A DNA stretch of 64,000 nt from Ruegeria arenilitoris. GTDB taxonomy: Bacteria; Pseudomonadota; Alphaproteobacteria; Rhodobacterales; Rhodobacteraceae. The notes beneath the pieces were generated by a model. It searched no databases, was not told the DNA's origin, and worked only from the letters and a program-made list of their open reading frames with translations. Both the position numbers and the translations under genes were made by a program. Position 1 is the stretch's first letter; each line of letters begins with the position of its first letter. Shown in pieces: positions 25,021 to 33,025 of the stretch. The stretch lies in the NCBI RefSeq assembly GCF_013031355.1, contig NZ_WPZO01000003.1:62001-126000 (forward strand). The letters run 5' to 3'.

Positions 25021-25215
25021 GCTCAACATGGCGACCCCCGGCCCATACCAGACGTTAGACGGGTCGTCCGAATGCTGCAGCGCAGCCAGCCAAAGCCGCC
25101 ATTCGTTGCAAGCACAAAATCAAAAGTTCGTCGCACTGACCTGTCGCGGACGAAGCAGCCATCCGGTTTCTAAGGCGGCATATCCGGTTCGAAGAAGTAT
25201 CAACACGGGTAGATC

Positions 25216-26085
25216 TTAAAGCTGGTTTCTTAGCCACTCTTCAAATTCTTTGGCATGCGCCTGAGTGGCGGCACGGCCTTCAGTCCGAACGAGAAAGTGC
25301 GCCTGTCCGAGTTCTTTCGGTTCTCCAACGATACGAATTTTCTGACCGGACTGGATCGCTTGTCGAGCAAATCGTTCTATGACAACCGCAACCCCCAGTC
25401 CGGCGGCAACCATTTCCATTGCTGCGGTTGAGGTATCAGTGATCAGACGTCCGGCTGAGCCTTCAAATTTCAGCCCATAGGCAGACAGGTACCGTGCCCA
25501 GTGATCGTCGAACCCCATGATGTGTATCGGCGATTGCCGCAGCAGATCGTCCGGCGCGCGTATCGCTTGATTGGACCCGATGCCGCAGATCGGCACAATC
25601 CTCTCTGACGACAGCAACTTCAAATCTGATCTCGTGGCCTCCTGCGGCGCAAGGATGACATCAACGTCGACAGGTTGTTGATCCGAGGGGTTTTTCCAGA
25701 TCGATGTCACCGTTTTGACGCCGATATCAGGATGCTTGAGAAAGAAATCATCCAGCCGGGCAGACAGCCACATAGTAAATGCCATGGAGGCGCGTACCGT
25801 GATGGTACGCGCTTGGCGCGGCCCAAAGAGACCGGTGGTCGACATATCCAGCATGTCCAGCGCCTCGCGCACAGTCACCAGATAGGCCTTGCCCGCATCG
25901 GTCAATTGCAGGCTTTTGGGTCGACGTAGAAACAGTTTGGCATCCAGTTGCACCTCAAGCGCTTTGATATGCTGGCTGACGGCGGTTTGGGTTAAACCAA
26001 TTTCTCGGCTGGCTGCCGTGAAGCTCAGCAGCCGCGCTGCTGCTTCAAAGCTGCGCAACCAGTTGAGATTCAGATTGTGACGCAT
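25216..26085 (-). CDS. LysR-family transcriptional regulator (GcvA-like)
   Basis: This 289-residue regulator has the LysR winged helix-turn-helix (residues 10-65: F-T-A-A-S-R-E-I-G-L-T-Q-T-A-V-S-Q-H-I) and a periplasmic-binding-like effector domain. The N-L-N-W-L-R-S-F-E-A-A-A-R start is typical of the GcvA group. It is divergent from the oxygenase-isochorismatase pair across a 129-base spacer, so it likely controls them. The effector is unknown. Confidence 0.9.
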   Translation of the reverse strand: MRHNLNLNWLRSFEAAARLLSFTAASREIGLTQTAVSQHIKALEVQLDAKLFLRRPKSLQLTDAGKAYLVTVREALDMLDMSTTGLFGPRQARTITVRASMAFTMWLSARLDDFFLKHPDIGVKTVTSIWKNPSDQQPVDVDVILAPQEATRSDLKLLSSERIVPICGIGSNQAIRAPDDLLRQSPIHIMGFDDHWARYLSAYGLKFEGSAGRLITDTSTAAMEMVAAGLGVAVVIERFARQAIQSGQKIRIVGEPKELGQAHFLVRTEGRAATQAHAKEFEEWLRNQL

Positions 26086-26214
26086 CTTACATCCATAAGT
26101 TTTCTATGTTCATGGGCAGCTATTATTTCATTTTAGTGGATCAACACATGGGCGGATAGTGTCTTCGACGATCCCATTTTCCAGACATCCGCGTCTATTC
26201 GCAGGGAGTTTACA

Positions 26215-27081
26215 ATGACAGACACGCACCAGTCGCAACACGACATAGCCCTGGATCTCATTGATCTTGACCGCTATCCAATTGCAGATTTGGACAACGG
26301 AGCTGGGGCGGAATTTTTGACCGAATGCCAGCATCTTATGGACGAGCACGGTTGGTGCAATCTGGCCGGTTTCATTCGCCCAGAGGCGCTTGAACAGTTG
26401 AACGGCGAGGCCAATGATCTATTGCCAACAGCTGAAGTCCTGCATGTAAAACGCAATATTTATCAGGGTGCTATCGATCCGACGCTGCCCGAAGACGACC
26501 CTCGGCGGAAAGAGTTTACGCACGTCGCGGTCCAGCTTGCGGATGATCAGATACCTGCGGAAACCGGGCTTAAACAGCTTTACCATTCCGACATATTGAC
26601 GGAATTTGTGCGTCGGGTTCAGAAAAAGGATCAACTCCACAGATGCGCCGACGATTTTCAGGCGCTCAACGTCGTCGCACTACACCCGGAAAGCTGGCAC
26701 GCCTGGCACTACGACACAACGGAATGCACCGTGACGCTGTTGCTCCAAGCAGCTGAGACAGGCGGAGAGTTCACGTTTCTTCCAAACTCACGCGACGATC
26801 AAAGTGAAGACCGCGAAGCTGTAGATCGACTGTTGGCTGGCGATATGTCTCAAGCGCAGACATTTTCCCGCGGCGCAGGGGCGTTCACGCTTTTCCGGGG
26901 CGGCTATTCCTTGCATGGTGTGACAAAGGTCGAAGGCTCGCAGCCACGTATTTCAGCGATTATGACTTACGACGAGCAGCCAAATCGCGTGATAGACGAC
27001 GAGATAAACATCCGAATTTACGGTGAGCGTGTGAAAAAGATACTGGATAGCCGCAGCGCCGCGAAGCCTGCACGAGGATGA
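26215..27081 (+). CDS. 2-oxoglutarate/Fe(II) oxygenase, HalD/BesD-like, hydroxylase type
   Basis: This 288-residue protein resembles the HalD/BesD family of amino-acid-acting iron oxygenases. The facial triad is complete: His165 and Asp167 in W-H-Y-D, His234 in Y-S-L-H-G-V, with Arg245 in P-R-I-S-A-I-M for 2-oxoglutarate. In halogenating members the Asp is Gly or Ala; here it is Asp, so hydroxylation or desaturation is more likely. T-V-T-L-L-L-Q and G-G-E-F-T-F-L-P are further family segments. The start follows GGGAG. It lies 6 bases before an isochorismatase-like gene and is divergent from a LysR gene. A free amino acid or similar polar substrate is an inference. Confidence 0.82.
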   Translation: MTDTHQSQHDIALDLIDLDRYPIADLDNGAGAEFLTECQHLMDEHGWCNLAGFIRPEALEQLNGEANDLLPTAEVLHVKRNIYQGAIDPTLPEDDPRRKEFTHVAVQLADDQIPAETGLKQLYHSDILTEFVRRVQKKDQLHRCADDFQALNVVALHPESWHAWHYDTTECTVTLLLQAAETGGEFTFLPNSRDDQSEDREAVDRLLAGDMSQAQTFSRGAGAFTLFRGGYSLHGVTKVEGSQPRISAIMTYDEQPNRVIDDEINIRIYGERVKKILDSRSAAKPARG

Positions 27082-27087
27082 TCTGAG

Positions 27088-27636
27088 ATGAAAACGGCAT
27101 TGTTGGTAATTGATGTACAGATGGCGTTGGCGCATGAGGATGCCTCTGGAACGAAACGATCTTGCCCCGAGGCAGAGAACAACATCGCGCGGCTTCTGAA
27201 AGAATTTCGCAGCGCAGGAGATACCGTGGTGCATATCCATCACCACGGGACCGACCCGGAGGATCCATTTCATCCGGATGCCGCTGGATCAGCGGTTCAG
27301 CCCGTTGCGGCCCCGGAGCCAGGTGAACCCGTTGTCATCAAAACCGGCAGCAGCGGATTTATGGGAACTTCACTGCATGAAATTCTAAGCAAAGCAGGCA
27401 TAGAACGTGTCATCACGTGCGGAGCGACCGCGAACCACTGCGTGGAATCAACTACCCGCAGCGCCGCTGATTTGGGGTTTCAGCCAATCTACGCCGCCGA
27501 CGCGGTCTGGACTTATGGCATAACCGGACCGGATGGCGTGCATCATAGCGCAGACCAAATACATTCGGTTTCGATGGCCACACTCGAAGGTGAAATAGCG
27601 TCGGTGAAAAAGACACAAGACATATTGAAGATGTAG
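27088..27636 (+). CDS. Isochorismatase-family cysteine hydrolase
   Basis: This 182-residue protein has the complete triad: Asp in V-I-D-V-Q, Lys in I-K-T-G-S-S-G-F and Cys in T-A-N-H-C-V-E-S-T, with the non-proline cis bond region before Cys. Such enzymes include nicotinamidases, ureidoacrylate hydrolases and N-carbamoylsarcosine amidases. The partner oxygenase suggests that it acts on an amide or imide derived from an oxidised amino compound. It is probably in a two-gene operon with the oxygenase. Confidence 0.88.
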   Translation: MKTALLVIDVQMALAHEDASGTKRSCPEAENNIARLLKEFRSAGDTVVHIHHHGTDPEDPFHPDAAGSAVQPVAAPEPGEPVVIKTGSSGFMGTSLHEILSKAGIERVITCGATANHCVESTTRSAADLGFQPIYAADAVWTYGITGPDGVHHSADQIHSVSMATLEGEIASVKKTQDILKM

Positions 27637-27924
27637 AGATCAGCAGCCGATTGCCATGTTACCCTTGGTACGCCCATTGCTTGCAGAGCAAGTGCCAAGT
27701 CAGACATTCGTACAACATAGCGCATCGGTTTCAATGGAACCGTGGCTAGAGCCATTCGACTGGCGTCTATTGACAGTTTCGGCCCAATACGACCATTCAG
27801 CATCCCACTTTGATGCAGAGGTGCGGCCCGCCTGTGGAGACATTCGCCGCGCCGGCGAACTCAGGTTAGTCACCAAATGACAATTCGCGAACTCTGCTGG
27901 CGTACGATCAATGCCTGCAAGCAG

Positions 27925-28512
27925 TCACTGGCGATAGCTCGCAATCTTGTAAGCTGCGAAACTGAAAAAGACGCCAAGCGATCCTTCGATCCATCGACGT
28001 GCCTTTTGATATGCAACCACCACTGGCGCTGTCGAGAAGGTAACCGCGTAGAGAGTGTGAACAGCCAACGATAGTGTTGTAGCAATCAAGATTAGCGCAA
28101 TACCGACCCATTGCGGTGCTTCATTGCCAAGGCCAATACCAACAATTGCGATCCACTGGAGCGCGGCTTTAGGGTTTGTAAGCTGAATTGCGATACCTTG
28201 AAGATAGAGGTTCTTTCCGCGAGCAGCCTTTGGTTTGTGCAAGTGGGAAGGGGTCGCCGCCGAGCGAAACGCTTTGTATGCTAACCATAAAAGGTATGCC
28301 GCTCCAAAAATCTTGAGAAGTGTGACTGCACCCGCATAGGCTGCAATCACAGCAGTAAGACCCGCAACAGTGCATGTGGCCCAGACCGCCGAGCCAGACC
28401 CGACGCCGAGGGCCAGTTTTACTCCGGCCTCCCGTCCACGCTCCATCGAGGTGCCGATAATGGCAAGGATATTCGGGCCGATACAGACAAAGCCGACCGA
28501 ACTCACACTCAA
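27925..28512 (-). CDS. LysE/RhtB-family amino-acid exporter, N-terminus uncertain
   Basis: This 195-residue membrane protein carries the family core G-P-N-I-L-A-I-I-G-T-S near its start, G-A-A-Y-L-L-W-L-A-Y-K-A-F-R in the middle and L-T-N-P-K-A-A-L after it. Full members usually have about 15 residues before the G-P-N motif; here only 11 are available from a TTG start (28512), and their sequence is not family-like. The DNA just upstream merges with apparently decayed sequence, so the 5' end may be truncated. Export of an amino acid is a family-based inference. Confidence 0.7.
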   Translation of the reverse strand: MSVSSVGFVCIGPNILAIIGTSMERGREAGVKLALGVGSGSAVWATCTVAGLTAVIAAYAGAVTLLKIFGAAYLLWLAYKAFRSAATPSHLHKPKAARGKNLYLQGIAIQLTNPKAALQWIAIVGIGLGNEAPQWVGIALILIATTLSLAVHTLYAVTFSTAPVVVAYQKARRWIEGSLGVFFSFAAYKIASYRQ

Positions 28513-28779
28513 GCGTCTGGTCAGCGTTACCCACCCACTTGACTGGTCCGAACAGGAACGCCAGTTCGGCTTCAGACACCACTAAATCCGGCCTCCCTGA
28601 AACACTGCTCGCCCTCCCTGATCCGGTGGAACAATTCCCTGTTCCACCTTTAAGGGAATTTGCAACATAACCCCCTGTAAAACATACAGTTCTGACAGGA
28701 GGAATGACGGAACTCAGACCCGTTTCGCGAAAATGCCGTGTAAATTGCATTCCATCAGGGTAATCCAGCCCAAAGCGGC
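28513..28779. other. Gene-free border between the LysE gene and the island repeat
   Basis: No gene is supported in this 267-base stretch. It holds a 24-base inverted repeat at 28625-28648 and, on the minus strand, a run that could be a displaced N-terminus of the LysE gene. It appears to be decayed DNA next to the repeat that borders the Tad island. Confidence 0.45.
28625..28648. repeat. Perfect inverted repeat, 9-bp arms
   Basis: GGTGGAACA (28625-28633) and its exact complement TGTTCCACC (28640-28648) are separated by six bases. It is followed by TTTAAGGG. It is not near a supported promoter and could be a mobile-element footprint, an operator or a weak terminator for leftward transcripts. 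Confidence 0.4.
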
Positions 28780-28935
28780 CCGCCAAAATGCGGCACTGAG
28801 ACTGGGGCCAGTTTCGTGCTCCGAGTGTACGGTCTGCTCCGTCTCTGATTGAGAGCCCACGTGCCAACTACTGGGAATTGCGGAACAAGTCCGGGTCAGA
28901 AAACACAACTGAAGTGAGACAGGTATGAGTGGCGG
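28780..28935. repeat. Left copy of a ~156-bp direct repeat derived from a tRNA-Ser 3' flank
   Basis: The stretch from CCGCCAAAATG (28780) to GAGTGGCGG (28927-28935) is repeated in the same orientation at 41423-41579, with long identical blocks such as GCTCCGTCTCTGATTGA, AACTGAAGTGAGACA and TATGAGTGGCGG. In the right copy the last block is the CCA end and first acceptor-stem bases of tRNA-Ser(UGA). Here an IS6-type end follows, and there is no tRNA. It may mark an old integration or duplication at that tRNA. Confidence 0.7.
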
Positions 28936-29627
28936 TGCTGTCAGACAAATTCGAACCAGTCTCAGCTAGGCCAGTATCGCTGCCCTTTATACTGCACCAA
29001 GTTTGCACCAGTCGGCGAGAGCAGCGGCGCGTATCAGCATGAAGGGGTCTCGGCTGGTGAGAGATCTTTCCTGGTTGAAGTGGTTGTAGACAGAGGAATG
29101 GACGGCGGCGAACTTCTGCAAACTTCGCATCCGCATGAACCGCTGCCCTGCGCATTCTCGTCGTCGAAACGGGAGGTGTGAGTTCTCAACCCGGTTATAA
29201 GCCACCTGCCCGTCTTTTGCTTTTCCGTCACACCGAGTTCTCTGAGTGCCGCCCGATATGTCGCAAAACGATCCGTGACCAACTCGTTCGCTGTGCCGTG
29301 CCGCTTCATCAATTTCCCGAGGAATTTCAATGCCGCCAGCTTGTTTCGACATTTGGTGATCACGACTTCAAGCAGCTCGCCTTCATGATCTACTGCGCGC
29401 CACAGATAATGCCGCTTGCCGTTCACCTTTACGAAGACTTCATCCACTTGCCATTTCGACTTTGAGTATGCCCGCAGTTGTTGGATCCGCTTTCTCCGGA
29501 TTTCCGATGCGAAAATCGCGCCGAAACGGTTCCACCGAAACCGCACTGTCTCGTGGCTGAGTTCGATGCCACGCTCATGCAGCAGGTCTTCTACATTTCG
29601 AAGCGATAGCGGGAACCGAACGTAAAG
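28934..29627 (-). mobile_element. IS6-family element remnant (left copy), truncated by a second IS6 element
   Basis: It begins with GGTGCTGTCAGACAAATTCG at 28934 and runs to 29627, where the IS6 element at 29628 cuts it. A related copy begins with GGTGCTGTCAGAC at 40832 in the same orientation. The transposase inside is frameshifted and lacks its N-terminal part, and the right terminal repeat is gone. Confidence 0.75.
28987..29627 (-). pseudogene. IS6-family transposase, 5'-truncated and frameshifted
   Basis: The frame at the left of the insertion starts inside Y-V-R-F-P-L-S-L-R-N-V-E-D-L-L-H-E-R-G, shows the first catalytic Asp in W-Q-V-D-E-V-F-V-K and the second in V-T-D-R-F-A-T-Y, then shifts near 29196-29210. 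The C-terminal part in another frame carries N-R-V-E-N-S-H-L-P-F-R-R-R with the catalytic Glu, and ends at 28987. About 30 N-terminal residues were lost when the 808-bp element inserted after the codon for Tyr-Val-Arg. Confidence 0.82.
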
Positions 29628-30435
29628 GCATTGCCAACTTGTTTGCACGCGGCTGACGGCGCTCTGGCCTGCTTCCCTCAGGCGGTCATTTCGAGAGCGT
29701 AACCGTTCCAGAGGCCGAAAGCATCGGTTCTGGCGTGACAATATGAGACGGTAGAGAGTTGATGGCGGCAGGGTCGAAAGACAGTGTTGATCTGGTCGTG
29801 AGCGGCAAGGAACCTTTGCGCTTGCCTTGGAGACTTGAAGCGTCCCATGAGCTTTTCACGCTTTCGAGTGGGTCTGTGTGATCCTTCGATCCGATTGTTC
29901 AACCCTTTGTGTGCTCGGTGATTTGCACCCGGCGCAAGATCGCGGATCGGCTTGAAATAGCTTCGCAACTTATCCGTGATCACAACACAGGGTTCGCCGA
30001 ATTGCGAAATCAACCGCTTCAGAAAGCACCGGGCGGCCTTAGCACTCCGCCATGGTTGGACGAGGATATCAAGAGTATCTCCGTTCGCATCCACCGCCCG
30101 CCAGAGCCAGCATTGCCGTCCGTTGATCGGTACGACCACTTCGTCCAGATGCCATTTGTCAGCCACTCTCGGCCGGTCTCGCTTGATGCAACTGGCAAAA
30201 TGACGGCCAAAGCGGTTAACTCATTGCCGGATGGTTTCCCGGCTCACCGTTACACCTCGTTCAGCGAGCAGATTTTCGACATCGGCGGTGCTGAGCGCAA
30301 AACGATGGTAGACCCAAACGGCATAGGCGATGATTTTGCGCGGAAAACGAAAGCCCTTCAGACGCGACATTTTGGGTGATATCTTCATGCGGGAGCGATA
30401 AACAGATCAGAACGCGCAAACAAGTTGGCAATGCC
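29628..30435 (-). mobile_element. IS6-family insertion sequence with 20-bp terminal repeats, nested in another IS6 remnant
   Basis: The ends are perfect 20-bp inverted repeats: GGCATTGCCAACTTGTTTGC at 29628-29647 and its complement at 30416-30435. The element is 808 bp, the usual IS6 size, and carries one transposase gene. The flanking octamers (29620-29627 and 30436-30443) differ, so one side has been deleted. On the left it interrupts another IS6 transposase; on the right it lies 23 bases from the stop codon of the prepilin peptidase gene. Confidence 0.9.
29678..30388 (-). pseudogene. IS6-family transposase, full length but interrupted by one TGA
   Basis: The frame from ATG at 30388 to 29678 covers 236 codons, the normal length. 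A single TGA at 30221-30223 (codon 56) replaces what should be a conserved Trp in R-Q-W-x-N-R-F-G. After it the frame is intact, with Asp in W-H-L-D-E-V-V-V, Asp in V-I-T-D-K-L-R-S-Y and Glu in N-N-R-I-E-G-S-H. Since only one base differs from a working gene, the inactivation looks recent, or the stop could be read through or be a sequencing error. Confidence 0.85.
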
Positions 30436-30458
30436 GGCCTGAGACTACCCTGGAAGTA

Positions 30459-30953
30459 CTACCCAAAACCCATCGCAACCAAGGGCAGTAGTACACCCGA
30501 CATGGCTATCGACACACCCATCGGATAGCTGGCTTTTGGTCGCAAGGCGAGCCAGCGGCATTCCGGAAATCCTATGATCGAGCGGCTTGTGATGACAAAC
30601 AGCATGCCCACGGTCATGGACAGGGTGAATGTGTAAAAGAACAGCAAAAGGCTGTAGCTGGGCACGAACAATGACAGTGCGGCAATTGCCTTTACATCGC
30701 CTCCACCCCACAAGCGAAGCGTGAAGCCAAGAAAACCAACGAAAAATACGCCGACGCCGAAGATCGCGCGATATACCGACTCGTGGAACGATAGAAACAC
30801 GGGCGCGGAGAAGACAAAAGCGGCGAGCATTATCAGCACCAGCTTATTGGATATCATAAGGTTCTTCAGGTCATTCCATGCCATTGCAGCCAAAAGCGGA
30901 GTAATGACGATCAAAGGGGCGAAATGCGCGACTTCAGGCGACATTTTCGCCAC
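30459..30953 (-). CDS. cpaA: Prepilin peptidase of the Tad system (CpaA/TadV)
   Basis: This 164-residue membrane protein is an A24-type aspartic peptidase that removes the leader of the Flp pilin. The two catalytic Asp residues are visible: one in W-N-D-L-K-N-L-M-I-S-N and the other in G-G-G-D-V-K-A-I-A. About five membrane helices are predicted. It overlaps the LuxR-type gene upstream by 20 bases and is last in the tad operon, right beside an IS6 element. Confidence 0.9.
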   Translation of the reverse strand: MAKMSPEVAHFAPLIVITPLLAAMAWNDLKNLMISNKLVLIMLAAFVFSAPVFLSFHESVYRAIFGVGVFFVGFLGFTLRLWGGGDVKAIAALSLFVPSYSLLLFFYTFTLSMTVGMLFVITSRSIIGFPECRWLALRPKASYPMGVSIAMSGVLLPLVAMGFG

Positions 30954-31881
30954 CCGCAGTCGGCGATTGGCGCTTGACCATCGGGGTCAGCAAATCATGG
31001 ATCAATTCGGGTTGAGATGAAGTTCCTGTCTTGTCGTAGATATTGCGAAGATGCGTGCGGAGCGTCGAAATTGAAATCGACAGCTCGGACAACAAGGCGT
31101 TGTTGTTCAATCCCCGCGCCAATAACAAGCAAACCCGATATTCCGAGCGGCTCAGCCGACAAGGGTTTTCCATGGACAAAATGCTTTTTGGTACTTTTTT
31201 GATAAGCTTTCGGCGTGTGTTTTTCAGCTTCGCCTCGGAAAACCGGCCAAGAGACCTTTTTTTCCAGCAATCCGACAGAACAGGGCCTAAAACGCTCAGA
31301 ATTTCTGCTACGGTCGAAGAGATGGGGTGGCAGAAATGCAATTCTAGAAAGTCGGCGACACCATTTTGCCTTTCCAGCAGAATGGAAACAGACTCGGAAA
31401 ATCTGCGGAAAGCATAGAATTCTGACAGATGTTCGTATTCGGAAAGGTCATCGTGTTCGCCGAACCAAGCCGACCCCAGTTTGGCCCGGCTCATGTTATT
31501 GCCGCAGATAGCAGGCGCGATGCAGAAGTCGAAACCGCTGACACTGTCCTGTGCCTGGTGATTGGCGTCGTAACTCAGCACTTTTGCCGCATTCTGATCG
31601 CCTTGCAGATCCACCCGGCTGATTGAAACGACTTCCGCGTCAATTGCGCGGGCTGTTTCGCGCAGCGCGTTTAGCAGTGGAACTTTCCCCTGAGAGGCCT
31701 GGCAAAGGACAGCTACGACTTTAAGAAGTTCTGAAGTCAGTGCCATTGCATCTGGCGCGAAACGATGCGCCGAAAACATACCATTCATACCGTTTAACAT
31801 TGACCGAAACCCGATCAACCCTTTCGACAAACGCCCCCACCCGTCGATTGTGTCTCGATTTTTTGTGTGGCCGGACTCCAC
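30934..31881 (-). CDS. LuxR-type helix-turn-helix regulator inside the tad cluster
   Basis: The last 65 residues form a LuxR/GerE-type domain (L-S-R-S-E-Y-R-V-C-L-L-L-A-R-G-L-N-N-N-A then S-T-L-R-T-H-L-R-N-I-Y-D-K-T-G-T). The N-terminal 230 residues resemble no named sensor domain that I can identify. The longest frame starts with GTG at 31881, with no clear ribosome site; ATG at 31800 is an alternative. It lies between tadC and cpaA with a 20-base overlap into cpaA, so it is probably the local regulator of pilus expression. Confidence 0.8.
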   Translation of the reverse strand: MESGHTKNRDTIDGWGRLSKGLIGFRSMLNGMNGMFSAHRFAPDAMALTSELLKVVAVLCQASQGKVPLLNALRETARAIDAEVVSISRVDLQGDQNAAKVLSYDANHQAQDSVSGFDFCIAPAICGNNMSRAKLGSAWFGEHDDLSEYEHLSEFYAFRRFSESVSILLERQNGVADFLELHFCHPISSTVAEILSVLGPVLSDCWKKRSLGRFSEAKLKNTRRKLIKKVPKSILSMENPCRLSRSEYRVCLLLARGLNNNALLSELSISISTLRTHLRNIYDKTGTSSQPELIHDLLTPMVKRQSPTAGGENVA

Positions 31882-32013
31882 TTAACTGCTTATAAGTTTA
31901 GCCATTTTTCCCTAAGTCGGGCAAAAAAGTGTTGGGAAAAGACTTCCGTTTGTTCTCATTTTGGAAACACGACCTGTTTGAACACGTTATTGCAGTGGAA
32001 CCGGGCACGAATT

Positions 32014-33015
32014 CTACGCCCCAAAGCCCCGGAAGTATCGAATCATCGAAGGTGCGGCGGTGATGATGATCAGCGTCGGCAGCATCAGCGCAGCCAGAAC
32101 GGCGGACATCTTTACCGGCAACTGGTTCGCCAGTTCCTGCGCTCTGGTTTCGCGCGAATCCCGCATTTCAGACGCATAGGTAGTCAGGGCTTCGGACATA
32201 CTGGTTCCGTAGCGTATGGATTGCTGGACGACTGTGGCAAATGACTGGATTTCATCAACCCCTGTACGCCGCGCCATGTCGGACAGCGCAGTTGCACGGG
32301 GACGCCCGGCCTGAATCTCGTGCTGGGTATTCAGAAACTCAAACGCCAGATCAGGGGAGGCCAGCGCCAGTTCGTTTCCGACCCGGGTCATGGCTGCGTC
32401 AAAGCCCAGACCGGCGTGAAGCGAAATCTGCAACAGGTCGAGGGCATTTGGAAACGCGTCGCGGATACGTTGCTGGCGCTCTTTGCGGCGACGCTTCAAC
32501 CAGGCTGTAGGAAGAAAATACCCGACGGCCGTCAGCAAGCCGATAAGCTGTATGGCATTGGCTTTGCTGATGGATTCAAAAATACCCGTAATCGCGCCGG
32601 GAACGGGAATGCCGGGTGTTTTTGAGGCAAAAATGAGCAGACCCACAATCATTGGCACGAAAATCCCAAGCCAAACCCGTGTCAGCGTATAGATCCGCAG
32701 GGCATTCTGACCGGTCAGCCCGGCCTGAATAAGCTGATCCTCAATCTTGCGCCGCTCAGACTCTTTGCTGGGCAGCGCGGCTTTAAAAAGGCCCTTTGGG
32801 GTAGCGATAGTTTCCCGCAACAGTCCACGGTCATTGCGGGCCTCATACCTTTGGGCGCGCAGATTGGCGATGCGGACGGCCGCAGGATGGCGGCGGCTTA
32901 ACGCCGAGGTTACAGCAACGAATATCAGCAAAACGCCGAGGCCAAAGATGGTCAGCAGAATTGTCTCGGCTGGCAGACCGAAACGAAGCGACATAATTTC
33001 CAGAATATGTTCCAT
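32014..33015 (-). CDS. tadC: Tad pilus inner-membrane platform protein TadC
   Basis: This 333-residue protein has a T2SS-F domain (roughly residues 185-310: D-L-L-Q-I-S-L-H-A-G-L-G-F-D-A-A-M) and flanking membrane helices. TadB and TadC form the platform on which the ATPase drives pilin assembly. The gene sits 10 bases after tadB in the same direction. Confidence 0.9.
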   Translation of the reverse strand: MEHILEIMSLRFGLPAETILLTIFGLGVLLIFVAVTSALSRRHPAAVRIANLRAQRYEARNDRGLLRETIATPKGLFKAALPSKESERRKIEDQLIQAGLTGQNALRIYTLTRVWLGIFVPMIVGLLIFASKTPGIPVPGAITGIFESISKANAIQLIGLLTAVGYFLPTAWLKRRRKERQQRIRDAFPNALDLLQISLHAGLGFDAAMTRVGNELALASPDLAFEFLNTQHEIQAGRPRATALSDMARRTGVDEIQSFATVVQQSIRYGTSMSEALTTYASEMRDSRETRAQELANQLPVKMSAVLAALMLPTLIIITAAPSMIRYFRGFGA

Positions 33016-33025
33016 GAAACTGCCC

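Noticed and set aside
26215..27081. Halogenase activity for the oxygenase
   Set aside because: Halogenases have Gly or Ala in place of the metal-binding Asp; here it is Asp167.
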